NCBI GenBank assembly: GCA_963787195.1
Contig: CAWBCI010000002.1
Span: 1 to 64,000, forward strand
Reading direction: 5' to 3'
Length of the DNA: 64,000 bases
Source of the DNA: CAWBCI01 sp963787195
GTDB taxonomy: Bacteria > Bacteroidota > Bacteroidia > Bacteroidales > JAGOPY01
Positions 37,023-45,782 of the stretch are shown in pieces (positions within the stretch are counted from its first letter, which is position 1; every line of letters begins with the position of its first letter). A program made the position numbers and the translations under genes. A model generated the notes under the pieces. It did no database searches and had not been told where the DNA came from. It worked only from the letters and a program-made list of their open reading frames with translations.

Positions 37023-39155
37023 TTAATACTTTATAAATTTTCTTTCACTTACACTTTTTAAATCATTAATTTTCAGAATATAAATCCCCTTTGGCCATTG
37101 TGAAACATCTATAGTAGTCCGGGCATTATTTATGTTTCTCTTAAATAGTTGCTGACCATGGATATCATAAACTGTAAGTAATGTTTCCTTAATGTTATTG
37201 GTGGAATTCAGATCAATTGTGATTTTTGTCGAAGTTGGATTTGGATAGATATGAAAATTCATTTCAGGTTTATATTTTTCATTCAACGAAACCGGGATGC
37301 CATTATAATTATATATACCTATTCCACCCCCATAGGTTCCGAACCAAACCGATCCGTATTTATCAACAATAGACGATTGCACATAATCAAAAGGTAAACC
37401 CGAATTTAACGAATTAAAAGTTACCCAATTTCTCCCGTTAAATCCTGCAACACCATCTCCCGAGGTGCCGAACCATTTGGTGCCTGCCGAATCCATAGCA
37501 ATAGTCATCACAATGTTATTCGGCAATCCCGAATTTCCGGTGTTGTAAACGGTCCAGTTTGTGTCGTTAAATTCTGCTACACCTCCTCCACCGGTTGCAA
37601 TCCATTTCTCTCCGCTTTCCCCGATTAGAATACCACGTACTTTATTATTTGGTATCCCCGAATTATTAACACTATATGTTGTCCAATCGGTTCCGTTATA
37701 TTTTGTCAAACCTCCTCCGGTTCCTATCCACATTGTTCCATATTCATCAATGGCAAGTGCATATACGTCATTGTTGGGAAGTCCTGAATTAGAAGACTTA
37801 TAAATATTCCAGTTTACGCCGTCAAATTTAACCAGTCCGCCATCTGTCCCTGTCCAAAGGTAATGGTTGAAGTCTATAATCATCGAATAGATCAGCTTAT
37901 TCGGAAACCCGGAGTTTGTGCTGTCGTAGTTGATCCAGTTCGTACCGGTATACGCGGTTATTGAGGCGAACTGTTCATTCCAGTTGTAGACTCCAATCCA
38001 CTTGGCCTGGTGTTCGTCAATGGCCACCGCACGGATAGAGTAACGGCTTAATTGTAAAACAATAGTATCATAACTGAACCAATTTTCCCAATCATACTCG
38101 ATTAGTCCACCACTAGCTGCTCCTATCCAAAGTGATTTATTTGCGTCTGCTGCAAACGCATATACATAATTATTTGGTAATCCGGAATTTGAAACATTAT
38201 GCGAATTCCAGGTATTCCCGTCAAAATCCACAAATCCGCCTCTCCAGGTACCTATCCATTTTTTCCCTTGATTGTTGATCAGTATTGAATATACATACCC
38301 CTGAGGTAAGTCTGAGTTCATATAATGATAAGTGGTCCAATTGGTTCCGTCAAAAATGGTAAGGGCACCTGTGCCAATATACAGGTTCCCATTGTAATCA
38401 AAAGTTATATAATTTACTGCATTATCCGGAAGGCCCGAGTTGTTGACATTATAAGTAGTCCAGTTTATCCTGTCAAATTCTGCAAGTCCGTCAAAGGTTC
38501 CTATCCATATTTTGCCATTATTATCTTTGGTAATGTAATTAATACAATTACCAGGTATACCGGAATTTGAGTGATTATAAATAGTCCAGGTTGAGTCGTC
38601 AAAAGAAGCCAAACCATTGTTGGTACCTACCCACTTCATACCGTTTTTTTCCACAAATATTGACCTTACCAGGTCATTCGGCATTCCGGAATTATAGGAG
38701 TTATAACAGGACCATATATTGTCCTTGAATTTTACCAATCCTCCATACTCAGTACCGATCCATTTTGTTCCTTCATTATCAATGAAGAGGGAACGAATAA
38801 TATTTCTTTGAATTCCTGAATTCGATGTATTGTATACAGTCCAGTTTGTATCATCATAAACTACAAGTCCACCTCCGTCCGTTCCTATCCATTTTTTACC
38901 GTATTCATCGATTGCGATTGCCCGGACATAATTGTAGGTCAAACCTGAATTTGAACTGTTGTAAAATGTTGTCATTCCACTGAGCGTATCGAATTTCGCT
39001 AAGCCTGTGTTAGATCCTATCCAAATAAAATGATCTTCAAACGCCATGGTATTTATCGAGTTCCCATTTGTGTATTGTATCCACTGTGGGTTCTGGGCTT
39101 TGGTAGTATTGACCGGGACCATGATTAATAAAATGAAAGGGAAGATGCTTTTCAT
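37023..39155 (-). CDS. Reg_prop-type beta-propeller protein with T9SS sorting domain
   Basis: This ~710-residue protein (start ATG 39155, signal peptide MKSIFPFILLIMV with cleavage near TKAQ; a longer frame reaches 39191) has about 14 repeats of ~40 residues. Their pattern is WIGT..GGLVKFDG.NWT.YN.SNSGLPNN, i.e. two-component-regulator propeller blades. The C-terminus is a T9SS type A domain (YPNPTSTKITIDL to SERKFIKY). There is no membrane helix or kinase, so the protein is exported and probably surface-bound, not a sensor kinase. It is an intact paralogue of the frameshifted gene at 6990-9130. Confidence 0.9.
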   Translation of the reverse strand: MKSIFPFILLIMVPVNTTKAQNPQWIQYTNGNSINTMAFEDHFIWIGSNTGLAKFDTLSGMTTFYNSSNSGLTYNYVRAIAIDEYGKKWIGTDGGGLVVYDDTNWTVYNTSNSGIQRNIIRSLFIDNEGTKWIGTEYGGLVKFKDNIWSCYNSYNSGMPNDLVRSIFVEKNGMKWVGTNNGLASFDDSTWTIYNHSNSGIPGNCINYITKDNNGKIWIGTFDGLAEFDRINWTTYNVNNSGLPDNAVNYITFDYNGNLYIGTGALTIFDGTNWTTYHYMNSDLPQGYVYSILINNQGKKWIGTWRGGFVDFDGNTWNSHNVSNSGLPNNYVYAFAADANKSLWIGAASGGLIEYDWENWFSYDTIVLQLSRYSIRAVAIDEHQAKWIGVYNWNEQFASITAYTGTNWINYDSTNSGFPNKLIYSMIIDFNHYLWTGTDGGLVKFDGVNWNIYKSSNSGLPNNDVYALAIDEYGTMWIGTGGGLTKYNGTDWTTYSVNNSGIPNNKVRGILIGESGEKWIATGGGGVAEFNDTNWTVYNTGNSGLPNNIVMTIAMDSAGTKWFGTSGDGVAGFNGRNWVTFNSLNSGLPFDYVQSSIVDKYGSVWFGTYGGGIGIYNYNGIPVSLNEKYKPEMNFHIYPNPTSTKITIDLNSTNNIKETLLTVYDIHGQQLFKRNINNARTTIDVSQWPKGIYILKINDLKSVSERKFIKY

Positions 39156-39314
39156 GATAAAGAAGATGTTAATGTGCGACTTACTTGACAAATGAAATGA
39201 TTGACGAATTATTTGATAAGTAAATATAAGAAATATTAATATAATATCGAATAAGGCGTATGCTGGAAAATTCCCATGGTGGGCTGAAGCCAGGCCAGGC
39301 TTGGGGATGAGTAC

Positions 39315-39352
39315 AAAAAAAGCCCTGCATAAGTTTCAAACTCTTGCAGGGC
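39315..39352 (-). terminator. Rho-independent terminator of the tRNA transcript
   Basis: On the minus strand a perfect GCCCTGCA...TGCAGGGC stem is followed by seven T. It starts about 10 bp downstream of the tRNA-Met 3' end. Confidence 0.88.
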
Positions 39353-39361
39353 AATGTGTTG

Positions 39362-39435
39362 TAGCGAGACCGAGAATTGAACTCGGGACCTCCGGGTTAT
39401 GAATCCGACGCTCTAACCGACTGAGCTATCTCGCC
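39362..39435 (-). tRNA. tRNA-Met (CAT anticodon)
   Basis: A 74-nt cloverleaf can be drawn: acceptor GGCGAGA with TCTCGCT (first pair G-U), D-arm GCTC...GAGC, anticodon loop TTCATAA (anticodon CAT), T-arm CCGAG TTCAATT CTCGG and discriminator A. The body resembles elongator tRNA-Met. One oddity is an A-C mismatch closing the anticodon stem (TCGGA against CCCGG). No encoded CCA. Confidence 0.88.
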
Positions 39436-39449
39436 ATTTTAAAGAACAC

Positions 39450-39522
39450 ATTAGAGAATTGAACTCGCGTCCGCCTCTGGCGGATATGAATCCGACGCTC
39501 TAACCGACTGAGCTATCTCGCC
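39450..39522 (-). pseudogene. Degenerate tRNA-Met copy
   Basis: The first ~37 nt, from the 5' end through the CAT anticodon, are identical to the tRNA at 39362-39435. The 3' half then differs: it contains a CCGCC-AGA-GGCGG inverted repeat, a shortened T-arm, and no acceptor strand able to pair with GGCGAGA. It cannot fold as a normal tRNA and is probably a decayed tandem duplicate on the same transcript. Confidence 0.7.
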
Positions 39523-39644
39523 TTTAAAATCGGAGTGCAAAATTACAATTATTTTTAAACTGACCTAAGAGCTTCCGGAAAATTTAAGATTTGTTCACAT
39601 AATAATTTTTATTATGTAAAAAATTTATTTTATCATTGCCAAGT

Positions 39645-40463
39645 ATGAATAAGCGAATGAAAGATAAAATTGTAATCATTACCGGAGCCTCTTCCGGAAT
39701 CGGAAAAGCACTTGCACTGGAAATCTCTTCCGGGGGCGCTTCCGTTGTGCTGGCTGCGCGTTCAGAAAGCAAAATCAGGGACCTGGAAGAGGAAATTAAG
39801 AAGAGTGGGGGGGAGGCTTATTCAGTTGTCACGGATGTGAGCTCTGAAAGGGATTGCGAGAATCTTATCAAAGCAACTATTTCCAAATACGGTCGTCTGG
39901 ATGTTCTTGTGAATAATGCCGGGATCTCCATGAGGGCGCTATTTAATGATGTTGACCTGGATGTGATAAAGCGGGTAATGGATATAAATTTCTGGGGAGC
40001 TGTTTATTGTACTAAATATGCTCTGCCTTATTTATTGGAAAGCCGGGGAACAGTCGTCGGGGTATCTTCCATAGCCGGTTACAAGGGGCTGCCGGCCCGC
40101 ACGGGTTATTCGGCTTCGAAATTCGCTATGCAGGGATTCCTGGAAGTCTTGAGGATAGAGAACATGAAAAAAGGATTGCATGTCCTGATCGCCTGTCCGG
40201 GTTTTACCGAATCGAATATCCGCTTTAGCTCACTCAAAGCTGACGGCTCCCACCAGGGGGAATCCCCCAGGGATGAATCAGCTATGATGAGCCCGGAGGA
40301 GGTTGCACTCCATATTGTAAAAGCAATTGATAAAAGAAAAAAAATATTGATACTTACATCACAGGGGAAGTTGACAGTTTGGCTGAATAAATTCTTCCCT
40401 TCATTTATGGATAAAATGGTTTATAACCATATGTCAAAAGAAGTTGATTCACCTTTTAAATAA
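39645..40463 (+). CDS. Short-chain dehydrogenase/reductase (SDR)
   Basis: This ~272-residue classical SDR has the cofactor motif TGASSGIG near the N-terminus, NNAG (VLVNNAGIS), the catalytic Ser in GVSSIAGY and the Tyr-x-x-x-Lys motif GYSASK. The ATG at 39645 is used here; 39657 is an alternative and 39636 would be TTG. C-terminal residues suggest a membrane-associated DHRS7-like/YqjQ-like subgroup. The substrate is unknown. A small gene follows after 11 bp, so the two may be cotranscribed. Confidence 0.9.
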   Translation: MNKRMKDKIVIITGASSGIGKALALEISSGGASVVLAARSESKIRDLEEEIKKSGGEAYSVVTDVSSERDCENLIKATISKYGRLDVLVNNAGISMRALFNDVDLDVIKRVMDINFWGAVYCTKYALPYLLESRGTVVGVSSIAGYKGLPARTGYSASKFAMQGFLEVLRIENMKKGLHVLIACPGFTESNIRFSSLKADGSHQGESPRDESAMMSPEEVALHIVKAIDKRKKILILTSQGKLTVWLNKFFPSFMDKMVYNHMSKEVDSPFK

Positions 40464-40474
40464 TTTTACATATT

Positions 40475-40933
40475 ATGAATGAACTGAGTCTTAACATCAT
40501 TCCGAAAATAGGATACGGAGAGTTATTATTCGGAGATAGCTCCGAGAAAGTAATTAAATTGCTCGGGCAACCGGAAGATGTTGAAAACATTGAGGATGAG
40601 GACGAATTTAATACAGTAATCCTCTATTACTGGGACAGGGGAGTCTCTGTCTTTTTCGAAGGTAAAGAAAAATCGGTGATCTCGTGTTTTGAAACCGAGA
40701 ACCAGGATTCTACTTTATACGATCAGGAGATATTTAATATGAAGGAGCCTGAGATCATCAACCTTATGAAGAATAAGGGATTTGAAGTGGCTGAGGTCGA
40801 AATGGAAATGTCGGGCGAGAAAAGAGTTTCATATGATGATGCCATGCTCGATTTCTTTTTCGTTGATGGCAGTCTTGTGGCTATTAACTGGGGTGTCCTG
40901 GTTAATGATAAAGGTGAAATAGAAGAGTTCTGA
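40475..40933 (+). CDS. Conserved acidic protein, unknown function
   Basis: This 152-residue soluble protein is rich in Glu and Asp. It reads LSLNIIPKIGYGELLFGDSS at the start, contains aromatic beta-strand segments (VILYYWDRGVSVFFEG) and ends VAINWGVLVNDKGEIEEF. Two halves of similar style suggest a duplicated small beta/alpha unit. No signal peptide or family was recognised. It follows the SDR gene by 11 bp and is probably in its operon. Confidence 0.7.
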   Translation: MNELSLNIIPKIGYGELLFGDSSEKVIKLLGQPEDVENIEDEDEFNTVILYYWDRGVSVFFEGKEKSVISCFETENQDSTLYDQEIFNMKEPEIINLMKNKGFEVAEVEMEMSGEKRVSYDDAMLDFFFVDGSLVAINWGVLVNDKGEIEEF

Positions 40934-40974
40934 AGATATAGAGATCTCCTCTTTAAGGATTTTTAGCCTGATGA

Positions 40975-41904
40975 TCAGTCCTTCTCCTCATCTTTCCTGA
41001 ATATTCCAGCCCTGGGGTGATATTGTAATATATTGCTCCGCAGGTAATCCCTGTCGAGATGTGTGTAAATTTCTGTAGTCGTTATGGATGCATGTCCAAG
41101 CATCTCCTGGACTGCCCTCAAGTCAGCCCCGCCCTCTACCAGGTGCGTTGCAAAGGAATGCCTGAGCGTATGAGGGCTGATTGACTTTCTGATGCCGGCT
41201 TTCTGCGCAAGCAGTTTGATTATATAGAAAACCATCACCCGGGAAATCTTCTTTCCCCGCTTATTCAAAAAAATAAAATCCTCCTGCCCCCTGGCAATAG
41301 CTATGTGTATGCGAACCTGATGCATCCATATATTTAGTTGCTTCATTGCCGCTCCTCCGATTGGAACCAGTCGCTCTTTGTTCCCTTTTCCTATTACGCT
41401 GATAAAACCTTCGTTAAAATGCAGGTTGGATATCTTGAGATCAGTCAGTTCACTCACCCTTAAGCCACATCCATAAAGAGTTTCTATAATAGCTTTATTG
41501 CGCTCACCTTCCTGACTGCTCAGATCAATAGCCTTGATCATATTGTTTATCTCATCCGCACTCAGCGTGTCAGGGAGTTTACGACCTGTCCTGGGAGCTT
41601 CCAGCAATTCTGCCGGACTGGTTTTTATTTCATTTTCAAGAATGAGATATTTGAAAAACATTTTTAATCCCGATAGTATACGGGCCTGGGAACGGGCGCC
41701 CATCCCTAACTCATTGATCCATTTCAGAAATGCCCGGAGATCTTCCTGGCTGACATTTGCCGGTTGAATATTGCTCCCCGTAAATTCAAAATACTGCTGT
41801 AGTTTTTCCACATCATGGATATAGGCATTTACAGAATTTGGGGAAAGTGATCTTTCGAGCTTAAGGAAAGAAGTAAATCCCTTAATGTATGGATTCCAGT
41901 TCAT
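40975..41904 (-). CDS. xerD: Site-specific tyrosine recombinase XerD
   Basis: This 309-residue protein has an N-terminal SAM-like core-binding domain (FLKLERSLSPNSVNAYIHDV) and a catalytic domain. Expected residues are visible: Arg in GLRVSEL, His-x-x-Arg in SPHTLRHSFA, LGHASI and the nucleophile Tyr in TTEIYTHL. The length and core-gene setting (rpmG-ftsY next door) match the chromosomal dimer-resolution recombinase rather than a mobile-element integrase. Confidence 0.93.
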   Translation of the reverse strand: MNWNPYIKGFTSFLKLERSLSPNSVNAYIHDVEKLQQYFEFTGSNIQPANVSQEDLRAFLKWINELGMGARSQARILSGLKMFFKYLILENEIKTSPAELLEAPRTGRKLPDTLSADEINNMIKAIDLSSQEGERNKAIIETLYGCGLRVSELTDLKISNLHFNEGFISVIGKGNKERLVPIGGAAMKQLNIWMHQVRIHIAIARGQEDFIFLNKRGKKISRVMVFYIIKLLAQKAGIRKSISPHTLRHSFATHLVEGGADLRAVQEMLGHASITTTEIYTHLDRDYLRSNILQYHPRAGIFRKDEEKD

Positions 41905-42039
41905 CTAAAACAAGCTGATTTTAAGTTACAAAAATACTATTATTCAGGCATTCACCATGATTGGCCATGCTATATGAATCCTCAGCTTATTTAAAGAGAA
42001 CTTTTTTATATCATTTTAGGATTATTAAAAGAATTATTT

Positions 42040-42047
42040 TATCTTTG
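42040..42047 (+). promoter_or_regulatory. -7 box of the rpmG operon
   Basis: TATCTTTG fits TAnnTTTG exactly and lies 30 bp upstream of the rpmG ATG in an A/T-rich gap. Confidence 0.6.
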
Positions 42048-42077
42048 CAGCCCTAAATTCAAAAGGAGTTTTCAACG

Positions 42078-42266
42078 ATGGCTAAGAAGACAAAAGATCA
42101 AAGGATACAGGTGATTATGGAATGCACTGAGCATAAGACCAGTGGCATGCCGGGTACTTCCCGCTATATAACCACCAAGAATAAGAAAAATACACCTGAA
42201 AGATTGGAATTGAAAAAATTCAACCCGATCTTAAAGAAAATGACCATTCACCGGGAAATTAAATAA
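42078..42266 (+). CDS. rpmG: 50S ribosomal protein bL33
   Basis: This 62-residue protein carries the bL33 signature (IQVIMECTEHKTSGMPGTSR and NTPERLELKKFNPILKKMT). It has a single Cys, so it is the zinc-free type. It is followed after 9 bp by a DUF4295 gene. In many Bacteroidota rpmB (bL28) precedes rpmG; here none is present. Confidence 0.97.
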   Translation: MAKKTKDQRIQVIMECTEHKTSGMPGTSRYITTKNKKNTPERLELKKFNPILKKMTIHREIK

Positions 42267-42275
42267 TTAAGAATT

Positions 42276-42428
42276 ATGGCAAAGAAAGTTGTAGCATCAC
42301 TGCAAGCCCAAAGTAAGGAATTTGCAAAGCTGATCCGGATGGTTAAATCCCCAAAGACCGGAGCTTATGTATTTAAAGAAACTATCGTTCCCAACGAACA
42401 GATCAAGAATATCGTCGGGAAGAAATAA
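42276..42428 (+). CDS. DUF4295 family small basic protein
   Basis: This 50-residue protein (MAKKVVASLQ... ending IKNIVGKK) matches the short basic DUF4295 family that follows rpmG in Bacteroidota. It is Lys-rich and probably ribosome-associated, but its function is not established. A terminator follows. Confidence 0.9.
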   Translation: MAKKVVASLQAQSKEFAKLIRMVKSPKTGAYVFKETIVPNEQIKNIVGKK

Positions 42429-42454
42429 TATTCTGTTTATACTGAATTGTCCTT

Positions 42455-42486
42455 AAAGCTTTTCCGGTCAGGGAAGGCTTTTTTTG
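42455..42486 (+). terminator. Rho-independent terminator after rpmG-DUF4295
   Basis: The imperfect stem AAAGCTTTTCC / GGGAAGGCTTT (with G-U pairs and a short loop) is followed by seven T, between DUF4295 and ftsY. Confidence 0.7.
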
Positions 42487-42511
42487 TATTTTTAGCCCTA
42501 AAGTTTAACAT

Positions 42512-43468
42512 ATGGGAATTCTGTCATTCTTTTCAAAAGAAAAAAAGGAAAGCCTCGATAAAGGACTGGATAAAACACGTCAAAATGTTTTCTCCAAGAT
42601 TTCCAGGGCTGTAATTGGCAAATCAAAAATTGATGATGAAGTCCTGGATAATCTGGAAGAGATTCTGGTCACTTCCGATGTTGGTGTCGAAACTACCCTT
42701 CGGATAATCGAACGTATACAGGAAAGGGTTGCCAGAGATAAATTTGTCGGCACCTCTGAACTGAATAATATGTTGAAGGAGGAGATTGTCAACCTCTTGC
42801 AGGAGACTGGAGGGGAAGTTAATTTTGATTTTGCCGCGGATGACCTGCCTAAACCCTATGTAATTATGGTGGTTGGAGTAAATGGTGTAGGAAAAACCAC
42901 CACTATAGGTAAACTGGCCTATCATTTCAAAAAGGCCGGAAAATCAGTCATGTTAGGCGCTTCTGATACTTTTAGGGCTGCCGCCGTGGACCAGTTGACA
43001 ATCTGGTCGGAAAGAGTCGGGGTACCCATAGTATCTCAGGGAATGGGGGCCGATCCCGCTTCGGTTGCTTTTGATACCCTGAAGTCGGCCAAAGCCAATA
43101 ATATTGATGTGGTCATTATTGATACAGCTGGAAGATTGCACAATAAGATCAACTTAATGAATGAGTTGACCAAGATTAAAAGGGTTATGGAGAAAGTTAT
43201 CCCGGAAGCCCCGCACGAGATTTTGCTCATCCTGGATGCCAGTACCGGCCAGAATGCTATTGAACAGGCGCGGCAATTCACAGCTGCAACTGATGTCAAT
43301 GCATTGGCACTGACTAAACTTGACGGCACTGCCAAGGGTGGCGTGGTCCTTGGAATTTCTGATCAGTTTAAAATTCCGGTAAAATATATAGGTGTGGGAG
43401 AGAAGATGGAGGACCTGCTGATCTTCAACCGCCACGAATTTGTGAACAGCTTGTTCGGAGAGTCCTGA
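42512..43468 (+). CDS. ftsY: Signal recognition particle receptor FtsY
   Basis: This 318-residue SRP GTPase has an N domain (residues ~1-100) and a G domain with GVNGVGKTTTIGKLA, the DTFRAAAVDQL insertion-box motif, DTAGRLH, TKLDGTAKGG and a C-terminal GVGEKMEDLLIF. It lacks the long acidic A domain of E. coli FtsY. It docks ribosome-SRP complexes at the inner membrane. Confidence 0.97.
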   Translation: MGILSFFSKEKKESLDKGLDKTRQNVFSKISRAVIGKSKIDDEVLDNLEEILVTSDVGVETTLRIIERIQERVARDKFVGTSELNNMLKEEIVNLLQETGGEVNFDFAADDLPKPYVIMVVGVNGVGKTTTIGKLAYHFKKAGKSVMLGASDTFRAAAVDQLTIWSERVGVPIVSQGMGADPASVAFDTLKSAKANNIDVVIIDTAGRLHNKINLMNELTKIKRVMEKVIPEAPHEILLILDASTGQNAIEQARQFTAATDVNALALTKLDGTAKGGVVLGISDQFKIPVKYIGVGEKMEDLLIFNRHEFVNSLFGES

Positions 43469-43556
43469 ACCGGAATTTCCTTATAGGACTGATTTATTTC
43501 AGGCTGAACAGACTGTCATTCATGACTTAAAATATTGAAATCTAATTTTTATACTC

Positions 43557-44858
43557 TTGATCAGGCAAAAAAATCATAAAGTCAATATAATTACCCTGGG
43601 TTGTTCCAAAAACCTGGTCGACTCAGAAGTTTTGATGGGACAACTGAAAGCTTCTAATATAGAGGTAGTCCACGAATCTGATGAAGCTTCTGATGTAGTC
43701 GTAATCAATACCTGCGGTTTTATTAATGATGCAAAGGAAGAATCTATTGATACTATACTGAGGTATGCTGGAGCCAAGAAAGACGGACTGGTAAATAAAG
43801 TTTATGTAATGGGCTGCCTTTCACAACGATATAAGAAAGAACTGGAAAAGGAATTGCTTGAAGTGGATGGTTTTTATGGGGTGGATGATCTGCCGGCTAT
43901 TTTGCAAATGCTGGGAGTTGATTATCGCAAAGATCTGATAGGAGAAAGACTCCTGACAACCCCGAAACATTACGCTTATCTTAAGATATCAGAAGGATGT
44001 AACCGAAATTGTTCATTTTGTGCCATTCCCCTGATACGTGGAAAACATCACTCAAGGCCCATGGAAGATATACTCCATGAAGCAAGCTTGCTGGTTTCAA
44101 AAGGAGTGAAAGAAATCATGCTGATTGCTCAGGATCTTACCTATTATGGTTTTGATATTTACCGCAAACGGAACCTTGCCGAATTATTGCAAAAAATGGC
44201 TGCTATACCCGGCCTTGAATGGATCAGGCTGCATTACGCTTATCCGGCTGATTTTCCTCTTGAAATCCTGGATGTGATGCGGGAACATCAGAATATTTGC
44301 AATTATATCGATATTCCCCTTCAACATATCAGTGAGCCCTTACTCAGGTCGATGAACCGTGGTGTAAGCAAAGAAAGGACTTATCAACTTCTGGATACAT
44401 TCCGGGATAAGGTTCCTGGAATTTCTGTAAGGACCACCCTTATAGTAGGCTACCCCTATGAAACTGAAGAACAATTTGGGGAACTGAAAGATTTTATCCG
44501 CGACCAGCAGTTCGACCGTCTTGGGGTTTTTACCTATTCCCCTGAAGAAAAAACTGCGGCTTTTTATCTTAAGGACATTATCCCGGAGGATGTTAAACAG
44601 GCACGCATGGAAGAAATACACGCGATCCAGCAGGAAATATCCTTACAAAAAAACCAGGCTAAAACCGGAAAGACATTTAAAGTCATCCTCGATCGTCTTG
44701 AAGGGGAGTATTATGTGGGAAGAACAGAATATGATTCCCCGGAAGTTGATAATGAAGTGCTCATCCCATTTACGCAGCGATTAAAGACCGGTGAATTCTA
44801 CAATGTAAAGATCAACAGGGCTGATTACTTTGACCTCTATGGTGAAATTGTTGGATGA
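43557..44858 (+). CDS. rimO: Ribosomal protein uS12 methylthiotransferase RimO
   Basis: This 433-residue protein has a UPF0004 domain with three cluster Cys (LGCSKNLVDSEV, NTCGFI, MGCLSQRY), a radical-SAM core with CNRNCSFCAIP and a C-terminal TRAM domain. It methylthiolates an Asp of ribosomal protein S12. The frame has no upstream ATG: an in-frame stop lies 21 bp before the TTG at 43557, so TTG is the probable start. Confidence 0.95.
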   Translation: MIRQKNHKVNIITLGCSKNLVDSEVLMGQLKASNIEVVHESDEASDVVVINTCGFINDAKEESIDTILRYAGAKKDGLVNKVYVMGCLSQRYKKELEKELLEVDGFYGVDDLPAILQMLGVDYRKDLIGERLLTTPKHYAYLKISEGCNRNCSFCAIPLIRGKHHSRPMEDILHEASLLVSKGVKEIMLIAQDLTYYGFDIYRKRNLAELLQKMAAIPGLEWIRLHYAYPADFPLEILDVMREHQNICNYIDIPLQHISEPLLRSMNRGVSKERTYQLLDTFRDKVPGISVRTTLIVGYPYETEEQFGELKDFIRDQQFDRLGVFTYSPEEKTAAFYLKDIIPEDVKQARMEEIHAIQQEISLQKNQAKTGKTFKVILDRLEGEYYVGRTEYDSPEVDNEVLIPFTQRLKTGEFYNVKINRADYFDLYGEIVG

Positions 44859-44960
44859 TTATTGATTACCAATCTCCATTTATAATTCAGCTTTTCTAAT
44901 ATTATCAATGGCTCTGCCTTCATTCTGAGGATTTACTTCTACCTAAAAGCCCATTTTTTA

Positions 44961-44968
44961 TACCTTTG
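44961..44968 (+). promoter_or_regulatory. -7 box before the MORN protein gene
   Basis: TACCTTTG fits TAnnTTTG and lies 34 bp before the ATG at 45003. Confidence 0.5.
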
Positions 44969-45002
44969 TCATCATCAATAATAATTTTAAAAATAAAGAA
45001 AG

Positions 45003-45758
45003 ATGAAAAAGAAAATTTTTCAGCTGTGTTTTGTTTTCCTTCTTGTATCTGGCTCAATTGCCTTTGCGCAGGAAGAAAATGCAGCATCGGGACAGAATGA
45101 CATAAACAAGAATGGATTTGTAGTTGAGAAGCTCGGTAGTTTTACTGTTTCAGGAAATTATGTTGACGGTAAAAAAGACGGTTCATGGGCTACTTATTTT
45201 CCCAATGGTCTGCTGAACAAGGTGGAGACATATAAGATGGGAATGCAAAACGGGATAATGGTTGAAATAGATAATCGCGGCCGGCTTAAAAATGACGCAT
45301 TTTATGCAGACGGAAAATTAAATGGATTATCCAAGACATACGGACGCAACGGCATGGTCAAATCAGAAGCAAATTATAAAAAAGGTGAACTGGATGGCTG
45401 GTCGATTTCTTATTATGACAATGGAAAATCACAGGAAGAAAGCTTTTATATCAACGGATTGCACGATAGTACTTCATCCTGGTATAACCAGGAAGGAAAC
45501 CTGATCGCTAAATACCATTATAAAAACGGAATGCTTGATGGCACCAGTCTGTCCTATTATCCCGACGGGAAATTAAAAAAAGAGGAAAATTATAAGGACA
45601 ATGTTCTGAATGGGATTTATAATGAATATTTCGAGAATGGTCCATTACATATTACCGGTTTATATGAAAATGGTCTCAAAACAGGTAAGTGGCTTGAGTA
45701 TAGTGAAGAAGGCGCTGTAGTTTCCACTACCAAATATAAAAAAGGTATCGCAAAATAG
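45003..45758 (+). CDS. Secreted MORN-repeat protein (YwqK-like)
   Basis: This 251-residue protein has a signal peptide (cleavage near IAFAQ) and about ten repeats of ~22 residues of the type YxxGKxxGxWxxYYxNGxLxxE, the MORN_2/YwqK pattern. It is probably periplasmic or at the outer membrane. Such proteins have been named antitoxins in Bacillus, but nothing here supports a toxin partner. Confidence 0.85.
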   Translation: MKKKIFQLCFVFLLVSGSIAFAQEENAASGQNDINKNGFVVEKLGSFTVSGNYVDGKKDGSWATYFPNGLLNKVETYKMGMQNGIMVEIDNRGRLKNDAFYADGKLNGLSKTYGRNGMVKSEANYKKGELDGWSISYYDNGKSQEESFYINGLHDSTSSWYNQEGNLIAKYHYKNGMLDGTSLSYYPDGKLKKEENYKDNVLNGIYNEYFENGPLHITGLYENGLKTGKWLEYSEEGAVVSTTKYKKGIAK

Positions 45759-45782
45759 CATTCAGCTTTTTATCTTCCGAAA

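Noticed and set aside
40975..41904. Mobile-element integrase
   Set aside because: The tyrosine recombinase has XerD length and motifs and sits in a core-gene context far from any attachment-like repeat.
45003..45758. Toxin-antitoxin system antitoxin (YwqK)
   Set aside because: The MORN repeats match the family name, but the protein is secreted and has no neighbouring toxin.
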